From assembly GCA_964017045.1 (NCBI GenBank), contig OZ024801.1, positions 34,583,257-34,647,256 on the forward strand: a stretch of 64,000 nt of DNA, in the 5' to 3' direction. Shown one piece after another: positions 37,388-48,308 of this stretch. Origin of the DNA: Omphiscola glabra (lineage: Eukaryota > Mollusca > Gastropoda > Lymnaeidae). Position 1 is the first letter of the stretch. Every line of letters begins with the position of its first letter. The translations under genes and the position numbers were made by a program. The notes under the pieces are model-generated. The model was given only the letters and a program-made list of their open reading frames with translations. It made no database searches and had not been told where the DNA came from.

Positions 37388-37846
37388 TTGACACCAGAGA
37401 AGATGACACCAGAGAAGATGACACCAGAGAAGATGATACCAGAGAAGATGATACCAGAGAAGATGACACCAGAGTAGGTGACACCAGAGAAGATGACACC
37501 AGAGAAGGTGACACCAGAGGAGATGACACCAGAGAAGATGACACCAGAGAAGATGATACCAGAGAAGATGACACCAGAGTAGGTGACACCAGAGAAGATG
37601 ACACCAGAGTAGGTGACACCAGAGAAGATGACACCAGAATAGGTGACACTAGAGAAGATGACACAAAGAGAAGATGATACTAGAGAAGCGGATACCAGAG
37701 AAGATGACGCCAAGAGAAGATGACACCAAGAGAAGATGACACCAGAGAAGATGACACCAAGAGAAGATGACACCAAGAGAAGATGACACCAAGAGAAGAT
37801 GATACCAAGAGAAGATGACACCAAGAGAAGATGACACTAGAGAACT
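37388..37846. repeat. 15-bp then 16-bp minisatellite, about 29 copies
   Basis: The left two thirds use ACCAGAGAAGATGAC; from about 37,700 most units gain one A (ACCAAGAGAAGATGAC). The change shifts the reading frame, so no protein can run through. Confidence 0.95.
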
Positions 37847-37953
37847 TCAATGGAATATATTTGCCGACTAAATGGCATGTCTATTATTGTTTGATTTGCA
37901 TTACATCCCTTGAGTTTTGGGGATTGAATACGAGTTGACTTCCAGTAAGAAAA

Positions 37954-38036
37954 GGAGATTCTGTCTTTGTATGTCGCTTGAGGACTTTCAAATAAGGAGA
38001 TTCTGTCTTTGTATGTCGGTCAAGGACTTTCAAATT
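37954..38036. repeat. 42-bp direct duplication
   Basis: Two copies contain GGAGATTCTGTCTTTGTATG and AGGACTTTCAAAT. Confidence 0.9.
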
Positions 38037-38477
38037 TATTAACTAATGATACCCCTATTTTTAAAATACAAACTCTTGATTTTTTTTCGGGGCCTTTGGT
38101 CCTAAAATCGTTCTTTTTAAAAAAAATGTCAATAAAATAATTTAAAATATATACTTTTTTTGTGAATTAATGGATCTAGCAATAGCTGCGCAACCTATTC
38201 TCTCTCAAGGCAAAGCTTCCCAGAAAACAGTGGCACTCTACAACTTAAGCCATACAAAAAATCTTTGAGCCTAGAGTAGCCTACATAATGGAAGTTCAAA
38301 AATTCCAGAAGATTTTTTGACCAAAAAAGAAATAAAGTTAATAGTAATAAGAATTAAAAAATAAAACGTCATAAAACCAAAAATAATAACTCAGCCTCAG
38401 TGCTGAAATAAAATTAAAAAATTGAAAAAATTAATTAAACGAATTATTCGCCCTTACCTAACATTAAAATTTGTTTA
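38037..38477. other. AT-rich spacer
   Basis: Nothing recognisable. Confidence 0.4.
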
Positions 38478-38657
38478 CAAGACACTTCATCGACAAACAC
38501 TTCATCCACAGACAATTAATAAACAAGACACTTCATCGACATACAATTCACAAACAAGACACTTCATAGACATACAATTCATAAATAAGACACTTCATCG
38601 ACATACAATGCATAAACAAGACACTTCATCGACATACAATTCATAAACAAGACACCT
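38478..38657. repeat. About 31-bp minisatellite, 6 copies
   Basis: The unit core is GACACTTCATCGACATACAA. Outer copies are diverged. Confidence 0.9.
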
Positions 38658-39189
38658 ATTGACAGCAAGTTCATCGACATATAGTTGTGCTGGAAACTTA
38701 AAATGACCGCTATTCCAAACCAGAAAATGAGAGCCCAATGTATCACATGTTCATTATTATTATTATTGTTATTATTATTATTTGTTGTCTTATAAAAATG
38801 CCGTCTCGTTCTAACTGGCTCCTTGCTTTAGTGGCAAATTTAAAAAAAAAAAAGAAAAATTATAATATTATATTTCACAAGTCGGAGTCAACTAAAGAAA
38901 ATCACGTGACTAATTGGTTTGGATTTCAATCTCTGTAAACTTTGTTTAAAAACTCGTTAATTAAAAGTTGAGTGGTTTCGGACAAAAGTGAACCCGAACT
39001 ATCCAATACACCACAATTTGAGCATGAATTTTATGTCACGTGACAGCCACTTCCGTGTTCAATAAACAATCAGTTCTAAAAACAATGAAACAAATATCAT
39101 TTGGCCGAAATGTACTTCCTATTGTTTGTTGTTGTCTTGCTCAGGCCTAAACATTAAACATTGTTCCACTATTCCACTACTTGTTCACT
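38658..39189. other. Unique spacer
   Basis: A TTATTA microsatellite lies near 38,753-38,781; no gene seen. Confidence 0.4.
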
Positions 39190-40005
39190 TCACATGGTAT
39201 GATGGTATTATGGTATAACGCAGTCCCCCATAAATTAACTTTACAAGGTATGATGGTATAACGCTGTCCCCATATGTTAACTTCACAAGGTAGGATGGTA
39301 TAACACTGTCCCCATATGTTAACTTCACATGGTATGATGGTATAACGCAGTCCCCATATGTTAACCTCAAATGGTATGATGGTATGATGGTATAACGCAG
39401 TCCCATATATGTTAAGTTCACATGGTATGATGGTATGATAGTATAACGCTGTCCCCCATATGTTAACTTCACATGGTATGATGGTATGATGGTATGATGG
39501 TATAACGCAGTCCCATATATGTTAAGTTCACATGGTATGATGGTATGATGGTATAACGCTGTCCCCCATATGTTAACTTCACATAGTATGATGGTATGAT
39601 GGTATAACGCAGTCCCATATAAGTTAAGTTCACATGGTATGATGGTATAACTCTGTCCCCCATATGTTAACTTCACATGGTAGGATGGTATAACGCTGTC
39701 CCCATATGTTAACTTCACATTGTATGATGGTATAACGCTGTCCCCATATGTTAACTTACACATGGTATGATGGTATAGCGCTGTCCCCATATGTTAACTT
39801 CACATGATATGATGGTATAATGCAGTCCCCCATATGTTAACTTCACATGGTATGATGGTATAACGCTGTCCCCATATGTTAATTTCACATGATATGATGG
39901 TATAACGCTGTCCCCATATGTTAACTTCACATGATATGATGGTATAATGCAGTCCCCCATATGTTAACTTCACATGGTATGATGGTATAACGCAGTCCCC
40001 GATAC
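39190..40005. repeat. About 42-bp compound minisatellite, about 18 copies
   Basis: The unit core is TTAACTTCACATGGTATGAT followed by GGTATAACGCTGTCCCCATATG. Inside some units the short piece GGTATGAT is itself present two to four times, so the array has a repeat within a repeat and variable unit length. Confidence 0.94.
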
Positions 40006-40775
40006 ATTGACTTGTTATCAGTGGTGTTCTTGACCAAGATCTAGCCACACCCCTCACTAAGGTACCTTCCATTTACACCCACCTTATTAATATAAATTTA
40101 AATATAAATAAATAATGGTAAAACGAATATCGATACATTATTTTGACTTTAAACGTGCCGTGTTGAGAGAGGTTTTACAGTACAGCATGTGATCAAAACA
40201 AAGGTTCATGGCGGCTTGTTTGGAAGGCATTTGGACGAAGTCGCATTTAAAAAAATGGTTAAGGGCGTTTCTGTAGAGTTTGGATGATGTCACACATGAT
40301 AGGATAGGAATACTAATGGTATCATTAATGCGTATTAGAAGCCGTGTTTAGATAATCATTCACTTTAGTTACTGTCCTTGATTTCGTACAGACAAGGTTT
40401 CAATCACCATAAGTCTGTCATTCTCCTGGTCAGATTTAGTTAATAATAAAAAAATGTCTGTTGTAACTGTAGGCCTATGTGTGAGATGACACGAAATGAA
40501 GAAAGAATTCGTAAAATAAAGAAAGAACCCCCCCCCCCCACACACACACACCGATCTAAAATTTAAAAAAGTATATATATATAAGTTAACACAAAAAAGA
40601 AAGAGAAAATAAGTAATACAAGAAAGGAAGAAATATGGAAGTGAAAGGAAAGAAAACCAAAAAAAAAAAAAAGCGAGTAAGTAAGACATAAAATGACAGA
40701 GACTCAGACAGAGACACAGACAGAGACACAGACACAGTCAGAGACAGAGACCAATGGAAAGTGCTAAAAACTTAC
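40006..40775. other. Non-coding DNA next to the candidate exon
   Basis: AT-rich with CA-type repeats near 40,530-40,550 and a GACAGAGACA-type repeat at 40,700-40,752. If the exon to the right is real, this is the start of its intron on the minus strand. Confidence 0.4.
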
Positions 40776-40882
40776 CAAAACCCGGGTATTCCACGCCCCC
40801 CAGATCCCAACTTCCGGGTCCTCACCGGGGAGTCTCGATCCCTGGGCAGTGTGGCGCCCCCGTTGGCGTCACTTGTGCTCAT
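40776..40882 (-). CDS. Candidate first coding exon of an unidentified gene (partial)
   Basis: On the minus strand an ATG at 40,882-40,880 opens 35 codons plus two bases, ending at 40,776 where GTAAGT follows directly (plus-strand ACTTAC at 40,770-40,775), a perfect splice-donor core. The peptide starts MSTSDANGGATLPRDRDSPV and continues basic and glycine-rich (RTRKLGSGGRG). Composition is balanced and CpG-containing, unlike the surrounding AT-rich DNA, and there is no tandem repeat. I recognise no domain; such low-complexity N-termini are common in intracellular and membrane signalling proteins, so no function is assigned. Further exons would lie at lower coordinates, possibly beyond the window. 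An alternative is a chance GC-rich segment: the donor and start codon are the only support. Confidence 0.5.
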
Positions 40883-41090
40883 CGCTGTGCGGCACGGTGA
40901 ACGCAAGAATCCTGTGACGTACGCATAATTGATCACGTGTCTGAAACCTCAGAGAAAGCCGCGTTCGCCTCCGCCATCACAAGACAAGGACCGAATAAAT
41001 CCGAAGCGTTGTGTCGTTGTTTAGCCCCTCGTGAAGAGACAGACAACTACCGAATGACACCGAGCTATCTGGGCAGGCCTGCTGGAGGTT
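40883..41090 (-). promoter_or_regulatory. Candidate promoter/5' UTR of the exon at 40,776-40,882
   Basis: Upstream of the candidate ATG the sequence is CpG-containing. It holds a TGACGTAC motif (from 40,915), similar to CREB/ATF sites, and an E-box CACGTG (40,934-40,939). No TATA box is evident. The assignment depends entirely on the exon being real. Confidence 0.35.
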
Positions 41091-41856
41091 GGAGAAAGAA
41101 AAAAAAACAGTGGTGTAATATTGACATAGACACATCATTCAATTTAACTAAGGCCCGTTGGCGGAGATGCTTTTCCCTCCCGATGTCTGTCCTTACCGGA
41201 TTTGGGAATGGTTGCGAAGATGGCTGTGCTGTGAAACGGATGACACGGGGCATAGTTTAATATAAACAAACAATAATGAAATGTGTACTATTTTTAAAAA
41301 GGGTGTTTCGGTTCAAGGTGTTAATATAGGAAGCCTCGTCCGTTGTATAAAGTGGGGGTGGGGTGAGAGGAAGACCTCGGGAGTTAGAGTTGAGTCTAGT
41401 GTCTACTCATGAAATGTTAAATTCGCCATTTTGATGAGGTAATGTTTGACTTTAAAAGCGAAGAGCGGAAACAGAGAAAGGGAAAGGTAACTGTTACAAA
41501 GAGAAACGTAAACATCTAGCTGTTTGAGTGGGTCATATTAAAAACAACGTTTAAACTGAGATGTTAAACAAGGTGTTCATATAACACACACAAAGTTGAT
41601 GCGTAACTTGGACGAGGTCAGAACAAACGAACTACATCTGGCCTTTTCCCGGAGATGTTGGGAAACTAGATCAAGAGATCCCAAAGCAATGTTAATAATA
41701 CATTTAAAGTAAACATTTAGGGTTCATTTTGGTGGGTTTGGGGGGGGGGGTGTTGATGGGAAATAATTATGTAATAATTGCATTCATAAACCTTTTTAGC
41801 ATTTTTAGCATCACATTCTGCAATATCTCTAATATAGAATTCCCCTAACCCAAAAT
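41091..41856. other. Unique DNA without a gene
   Basis: A plus-strand frame running through 40,937-41,260 overlaps the candidate promoter and has no recognised domain. A G run lies near 41,739-41,749. Confidence 0.35.
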
Positions 41857-42128
41857 AAGAATATCACTGTTACCCTAAGCGGCCTTAAGAATATCACTGT
41901 TACGCTAAGCGGCCTTAAGAATGTCACTGTTACCCTAAGCGGCCTTAAGAATATCACTGTTACCCTAAACGGCCTTAAGAATATCACTGTTACCCTAAAC
42001 GGCCTTAAGAATATCACTGTTACCCTAAACGGCCTTAAGAATATCACTGTTACCCTAAACGGCCTTAAGAATATCACTGTTACCCTAAACGGCCTTAAGA
42101 ATATCACTGTTACCATAAACGGCCTTAG
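41857..42128. repeat. 30-bp minisatellite, 9 copies
   Basis: The unit core is GAATATCACTGTTACCCTAA followed by ACGGCCTTAA. The first three copies have AGCGGCC and the rest AACGGCC. Confidence 0.96.
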
Positions 42129-42249
42129 CGTATTTTAATCTAAAAACTCCGAGCGGGGCTCAACGTTAGGAAAGTTGCCTTCAAAAATGAAGGAGAAAGA
42201 AGATCTCTTTTGGACTTTGAAATACAAGGATTGTCATTTATTTCAAACC

Positions 42250-42592
42250 TTAATCTTATAATACAAATCTTATAATACCACTCTTATAATAACAATCTTA
42301 TAATGTCAATCTTATAAGACCAATCTTATAAGACCAATCTTATAAGACCAATCTTATTATATCAATCTTATAATTCCAATCTTATAATATCAATCGTATA
42401 ATACCAATCTTATAATATCAATCTTATAATATCAATCTTATAATACCAATCTTATAATACCAATCTTATATACCAATCTTATTAGACCAATCGTATAAAA
42501 CCAATCTTATAATACCAATCTTATAATACCAATCTTATAAAACCAATCTTATAATACCAATCTTATAATACCAATCTTATAAATCCAGTCTA
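42250..42592. repeat. 14-bp minisatellite, about 24 copies
   Basis: The unit is CCAATCTTATAATA with many single-base changes. Confidence 0.94.
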
Positions 42593-43224
42593 GCATAGGA
42601 AACAAACGGAATTCAGATGTCTTACTTTGAAGTTAATCGACGCCATCTTCGTTGACATCCCCCGAACAAAACCACAGATGTTTGGAACAATTGGGAAATA
42701 TTCTAAAGCTTATAAAAGACATTGGTGATTTGTTTCCGAATATCTTTTAGCAATGTCTTAGAAAAAAGTTAACTCATCATTGCACCCATATTTTTGAACA
42801 AAATATTACTTTAAATTTTAAAATGCAGGCGAATCGATTTCATCTGTGCATTTTTTTTTTCAGCTTTTGTAATGCTTTAAATGTATTTAACAAACTTTTC
42901 CTAGGAACCAAGACGTGTTGAATGTGTTTTATCTGCTTTGACTGATAATCTTGTGCTTTGTGTGGTGAGGAACAGCGCTCATATGGATTGTGTGGACATC
43001 GTTGCCATAAACCAAGACGAATCTATTCCCGCCATATTTGAAACATTAAGACGCCATCTTGTAAACAAACGTTAAGATCAAAACAACCATTCGAAGACAA
43101 TCGGCTACAGGCAAAAGGAGTGCCCGTGATCTTGGAGAGGAAAAATGAGAACTACGTTCAAACAAAAATCCAAGACTCTGTTCTCATTCAAGAACTCAAC
43201 AGTTATTCTTTACGCACAATAGCA
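42593..43224. other. Unique DNA without a gene
   Basis: No domain or repeat seen. CGCCATCTT occurs at about 42,641 and 43,051, a YY1-like motif on the minus strand, of unknown meaning. Confidence 0.35.
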
Positions 43225-43519
43225 CGCCGAATGTCTTGCTACAGACGCCGAATGTCTTGCTACAGACGCCGAATGTCTTGCTACAGACGCCGAATGTCTT
43301 GCTACAGACGCCGAATGTCTTGCTACAGACGCCGAATGTCTTGCTACAGACGCCGAATGTCTTGCTACAGACGCCGAATGTCTTGCTACAGACGCCGAAT
43401 GTCTTGCTACAGACGCCGAATGTCTTGCTACAGACGCCGAATGTCTTGCTACAGACGCCGAATGTCTTGCTACAGACGCCGAATGTCTTGCTACAGACGC
43501 CGAATGTCTTGCTACAGAC
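43225..43519. repeat. 21-bp minisatellite, 14 near-identical copies
   Basis: The unit is CGCCGAATGTCTTGCTACAG plus one A. I see no internal mutation, which suggests very recent growth. The enclosing plus-strand frame (43,120-43,758) has unrecognised, low-complexity ends and a non-ATG start, so it is not called as a gene. Confidence 0.96.
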
Positions 43520-43644
43520 TCATTTTAAGGAACAACGAAAAATTAAAACAAGGTTTTTCAGAACTGAAAAAAATATGTACGATGAATGAAAAAAAATATT
43601 TCCATTTATTTGGATCAATAAAAATATCTTATCTTATATACATA

Positions 43645-43668
43645 CAGAGAGAGAGAGAGAGAGAGAGA
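43645..43668. repeat. GA microsatellite
   Basis: A run of about twelve GA dinucleotides. Confidence 0.9.
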
Positions 43669-44949
43669 AATAGTCTCACAATAGATTCTCTAAGCAATCA
43701 GGTCTTCTCATTTAACGCTACTATTTTAAGAATTTGGAACATACCATTCGAAATATAAACCTTATAAATGCAAACATGAGAATCCCTGACCATTCCTACG
43801 TCAACAAATACGTTTTAGGATGTCAAATACCGTTAGGTCATGACTTGTAACTCTGCAATAACTGGACCTAAACTGGGTTGGTATTCTCTCCCTTTAAGTC
43901 AACAGTGTGACTCAAGTTTGGAGAGTATTTCCAAATGACATCAGAGAAAAAAACGTTGAAGAGTTACGTTACCTGTGTGTAGCCAGGATGTACGCAGTGT
44001 GCACGGACCAGGCGTTGAGGTCAGAAATAGTTGTGTACTCTCCCTCCTCTCCCCCCCCCCCCACACCCGCCCACAGTCCAGCAGAACCCATTCATCCAGA
44101 CTTAATACAATATCTTCATTTTATAGATAAGTAATAAATATGTATAGAGTACAAAATTGTGGTCCACCTCGGTCCAAGTCTAAAATAAATTACTTTAAAA
44201 CAGTCAAGAGTAGGAACGGAACAACTTCAAGCGTTCTAATCAAACTCATATATCTGACATCACATCTTGGTCTGTATTAAAGTTATCATTCAAATAATTC
44301 AATTAAAAAGCAAGTATTTAAAAAGATTCCCATGAGAATTATTTTTTTATCTGACTAGATGTCATATCTTTCTTCTGACTAGATGTCATATCTTTCGTGA
44401 GAAACCTGACAACGCGAGACAAACGACAACCGTCACTGGGTCAGGCACAGTTCACAATCAGCCCCATCATTGAATCAGCTGACAGGTCATGAATAAATTA
44501 AAGACAATACATGTTAATATGCTGTCGGCAAATGTTGTTGTTCGTGGTGGTGATGGTGGTGAAAAAATTCCCAATTGTTTACACCAAGCGACAGAGGATT
44601 TACAGTAAACATTACGGGGGGTGGGGGTGGGTAGGGTATTGTTGACTCAAAATTGATATGGGTAAATAAATCTCTCTCTAACCTCTAACATTGCATGAAA
44701 TAATTGTGAATGAGTGAAATCAGAGGAGTATCTAGGCTGGGGGCAAGATAATTGAAGGAAACACTCAATGAAGAGGGTGCTAAAGGAGCCAAAAGACCAG
44801 ACGAAGTTTGATTCGAAAATCAAATCATTAGCCGGAGTTTTGAATAACGTCAAGAAAATGTTTGTACTTCCTTGTGAGATTCGGTCATAATGTCTTGTTC
44901 AAATTGTGATGTAGCATTTCAGAATCTTTAAACTTTTTTGCGAATGTTG
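43669..44949. other. Unique DNA without a gene; short duplication
   Basis: A 25-bp segment with CTGACTAGATGTCATATCTT is doubled at about 44,349-44,395. A C run lies near 44,050-44,061. No coding domain recognised. Confidence 0.4.
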
Positions 44950-45035
44950 GTCAGACCGTGCAGTAGGAGTCGTAAAGTGGGTCAGACCGTGCAGTAGGAG
45001 TCGTAAAGTGGGTCAGACCGTGCAGTAAGAGTGGT
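44950..45035. repeat. 31-bp minisatellite, about 2.8 copies
   Basis: The unit core is GTCAGACCGTGCAGTAGGAG followed by TCGTAAAGTGG. Confidence 0.92.
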
Positions 45036-45614
45036 ACCGTTGAAAAACATAACAAACCTGATTGAACTGCACAATGGACATTGGAGTGCATTAGAACATA
45101 GTTTTTCCTGGTTGACTCAGCCACTGCATTGAAGGATATTTGGATTGATTGGAGCTCCGTGAACACATTTGTTTCTATCACAAAGTTTTTGCAAATGAAT
45201 CAGAAAATCCATCTAACAAAGTCCTCATTGAAATGACGCAATAAAATAAAATATTCACAAAAGACAGGAACACATTCGTAGAGAAATATTGGTAAAAAAA
45301 TAAAATAATAAAAAAACTTTTTGTTTACTCCCTTTGATGTTTATCATCACAAAGCATGGCTTCCTAAATGATCATTAAAATAATAATAATTGTATTGTAA
45401 ATGTTCGGTTATTTATCTATTCGTATGCAAATCAAAGTATCTGCAGAGTGGTTAAAATATAATTGCTATTCACTAGAAGCCGGCACCGCTTTCTCGCCTG
45501 TTCAAGACCGTTCAAGATTATTGGTCAAATTGTGAACTGCCATTTTTAAGTCTCCCATTTTAAAAAAAAAATCCGTTTAACAATACATCACATAAAAAAC
45601 TTCTCGTGTTTTGG
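45036..45614. other. AT-rich spacer
   Basis: Nothing recognisable. Confidence 0.4.
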
Positions 45615-45931
45615 AAGAAAAAAAATAGTTTGTATGGTTGTTTAGTGGAAAAAAAATAGTTTGTATGGTTGTTTAGTGGAAAAAAAATAGTTTGTATGGT
45701 TGTTTAGTGGAAAAAAATAGTTTGTATGGTTGTTTAGTGGAAAAAAAATAGTTTGTATGGTTGTTTAGTGGAAAAAAATAGTTTGTATGGTTGTTTAGTG
45801 GAAAAAAAATAGTTTGTATGGTTGTTTAGTGGAAAAAAAATAGTTTGTATGGTTGTTTAGTGGGAAAAAAATAGTTTGTATGGTTGTTTAGTGGGAAAAA
45901 AAATAGTTTGTATGGTTGTTTAGTGGGAAAA
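45615..45931. repeat. About 31-bp minisatellite, about 10 copies
   Basis: The unit core is TAGTTTGTATGGTTGTTTAG joined by an A run of 6-8 bases whose length varies between copies. The last copies gain a G before the A run. Confidence 0.95.
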
Positions 45932-46351
45932 AAGGGGGGGGGGGACGTCTGTCAGCAGTGAGTGCACCAGCTCTAGGAATATTCAACTTATGACTATCGA
46001 TAAGTTCTTCGCGTGCTAGCAGGAAAACATATATCTTTGCATTCAGCTGCGACTGATCGGTCAGAAACTGTTCATGAAATGGTTCTTCGACATTTTACAG
46101 ACGTTCCAAATGAATTTCACGTACATTCCAGAAAATAAATGACCACACTAATAGGATTTAAAAAAAATTAAATGGACGTTTAGAATAATGTTTAAAATTA
46201 AAACACAATTAAAATATAACTGTTCACCTTTATTTTAAAAATTGGCCCAGATATCAGCCGTAAAATTTATGAAATGATATAAGTTTCAGTTGTAATGTAC
46301 TAGCCATTCACTCAAACTCGGCTTAACCCCATACAACCTGGCTGCGCCATG

Positions 46352-46790
46352 TGTTGTGGAGTAAGTTCCCGCCAGATGGCGTCAACCCTCTGCTCGAACC
46401 AATGACTCTTATGGCGAATTAAACTGTAGTTACCACCCTTTGTATGTTTCGCAATGGAGTGCGAGGGTTCTCAGTTACCACCCTTACTTTGTATGTTTCA
46501 CAATGGAGTGCGAGGGTTCTCAGTTACCACCCATTTTATGTTTCATAATGGAGTACCAGGGTTCTCATCTATGTGGTTTATGTAGCTTTAAGAAATGTTG
46601 CGAAAATGCCGCTATTTGATAATGAAGTTGGCCACGGTTTGGTCGGCCATTGGTTGTTGATAAACCACCGTAGACCCAACACCTACCACTGAAATATATG
46701 GCTTATATAAACCGATCTTTGTGATAATAAACGACAGAGGCGTCGCATGACTTCTGGAGGACCCCTGCCACTGTTCAGTTGTGTGCATTC
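46352..46790 (+). other. LTR-like segment (uncertain)
   Basis: The segment opens TGTTGTGGAGTAAG, has a TATATAA box near 46,702 and AATAAA about 25 bp later, a layout seen in solo LTRs of Gypsy-type elements. Neither a matching end nor a target duplication could be fixed, and no internal retroviral-type coding sequence is present. Confidence 0.25.
46428..46566. repeat. About 50-bp direct repeat, 3 copies
   Basis: Copies contain GTTACCACCC, TATGTTTC and AATGGAGTGCGAGGGTTCTC. Copy lengths vary slightly. It sits inside the LTR-like segment. Confidence 0.88.
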
Positions 46791-47061
46791 ATAGTCACAT
46801 TTTTTGCCACATCACAACTCTGGGACCTTTAAATATCTAGGTCCCACTTCGGCCCTAGGAGTCGCAGGGCCCACGCAAGGGCTCTGATATAGGGCCCCTG
46901 TTTTGCTTGTTTGTAAGATAAACAAAGCTGTCTGGCCCTGGGACTTAGCTAGCAGTTATAAGACCTTTAAAATATGTCATATTGTTTTAAATTAAGATTA
47001 ATTATATATTAAAAAATACATAAATTAATAATAATAAAGATATTTTCTTTAGCCCTCTAAA
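46791..47061. other. Unique spacer
   Basis: Nothing recognisable. Confidence 0.35.
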
Positions 47062-47822
47062 ATAAACTATAGGTGTATGTAAACTATAGGTGTATGTAAA
47101 CTATAGGTCTATGTAAACTATAGGTCTATGTAAACTATAGGTCTATGTAAACTATAGGTCTATGTAAACTATGGGTCTATGTAAACTATAGGTCTTGTAA
47201 ACAATGGGTCTATGTAAACTATAGGTCTGTGTTAACTATAGGTCTTGTAAACTATGGGTCATGTAAACTATAGGTCTATGTAAACTATAGGTCTATGTAA
47301 ACTATAGGCCTATGTAAACTATGGGTCTATGTAATCTATAGGCCTATGTAAACTATAGGTCGTGTAAACTATAGGTCTATGTAAACTATAGGTCATGTAA
47401 ACTATTGGTCTATGTCAACTATAGGTCTATATAAACTATGAGTCTATGTAAACTATAGGCCTATGTAAACTATAGGTTTATGTAAACTATAGGTCTATGT
47501 TAACTATAGGCCTATGTAAACTATAGGTCTATGTAAACTAATAGGTCATGTAAACTATGGGTATATGTAAACTGTATGTCATGTAAACTATAGGTCTATG
47601 TAAACTAATAGGTCATGTAAACTATGGGTCTATGTAAACTATATGTCATGTAAACTATAGGTCAATGTAAACTAATAGGTCATGTAAACTATGGGTCTAT
47701 GTAAACTATTGGCCTATGTAAACTATAGGTCATGTAAACTATAGGTCTATGTAAACTATGGGTCTTTATTATCTATAGGTCATGTAAACTATAGGTCTAT
47801 GTAAACTATAGGTCTATGTAAA
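47062..47822. repeat. 17-bp minisatellite, about 46 copies
   Basis: The unit is AACTATAGGTCTATGTA with frequent short (GGTCATGTA, 14 bp) and ACTAATAGG variants. Blocks of about three units with the CATG variant recur between 47,530 and 47,690. Confidence 0.95.
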
Positions 47823-48308
47823 GGAAGAGAAAAATATAAGCAAACAAAATAAAAAATATAATAATTCAACGTAATATATACAGAATAAAATAAATTGTGC
47901 AGTTCTGTTACCATCAAGTCAACTCTATGGAGGAAAAAGCTCTGCAGTTGGCTGATGATTTCACACCTTAAAATCAAGAACAAATAAGTTTTACCCCTTT
48001 CGGACCCGCCCCGCCCCTCCAAACACCCCTACCCACGCCACTGATTCGATTACGCCCCAATGAAAACAAGGGAGGTCACGCATTCGGTGAAAACGTAATC
48101 AGAAACTCAGATCTGCAATCAATTTCTTTTGCTGGACCAAATGTATGCAATATCTTTAATCAAATTACTTCCCTTTGTGATCCACACGTGCCGGCTCGTC
48201 TACCTCCACAAGATGTATGTTAGTAGTGGATAGTGGATAGATCGATAGTGAGCAGAACCAACAGCAACAACAATAATAGCAGAAACAGGAGCGGAACGTG
48301 GAATAAAA
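47823..48308. other. Unique DNA
   Basis: No gene seen. Confidence 0.4.

Noticed and set aside
32346..37391. Long repeat proteins on both strands (up to 696 codons), some hydrophobic
   Set aside because: All derive from the 39-bp array; no non-repeat domain, signal for splicing or constraint is visible.
41857..42128. Telomere-like CCCTAA in each 30-bp unit
   Set aside because: The hexamer occurs once per 30-bp unit, not as a tandem hexamer run, so it is not an interstitial telomere.
43120..43758. 212-codon frame around the 21-bp RRMSCYR repeat
   Set aside because: Starts at a non-ATG codon, ends in low-complexity sequence including the GA microsatellite, and all frames are open through the array.
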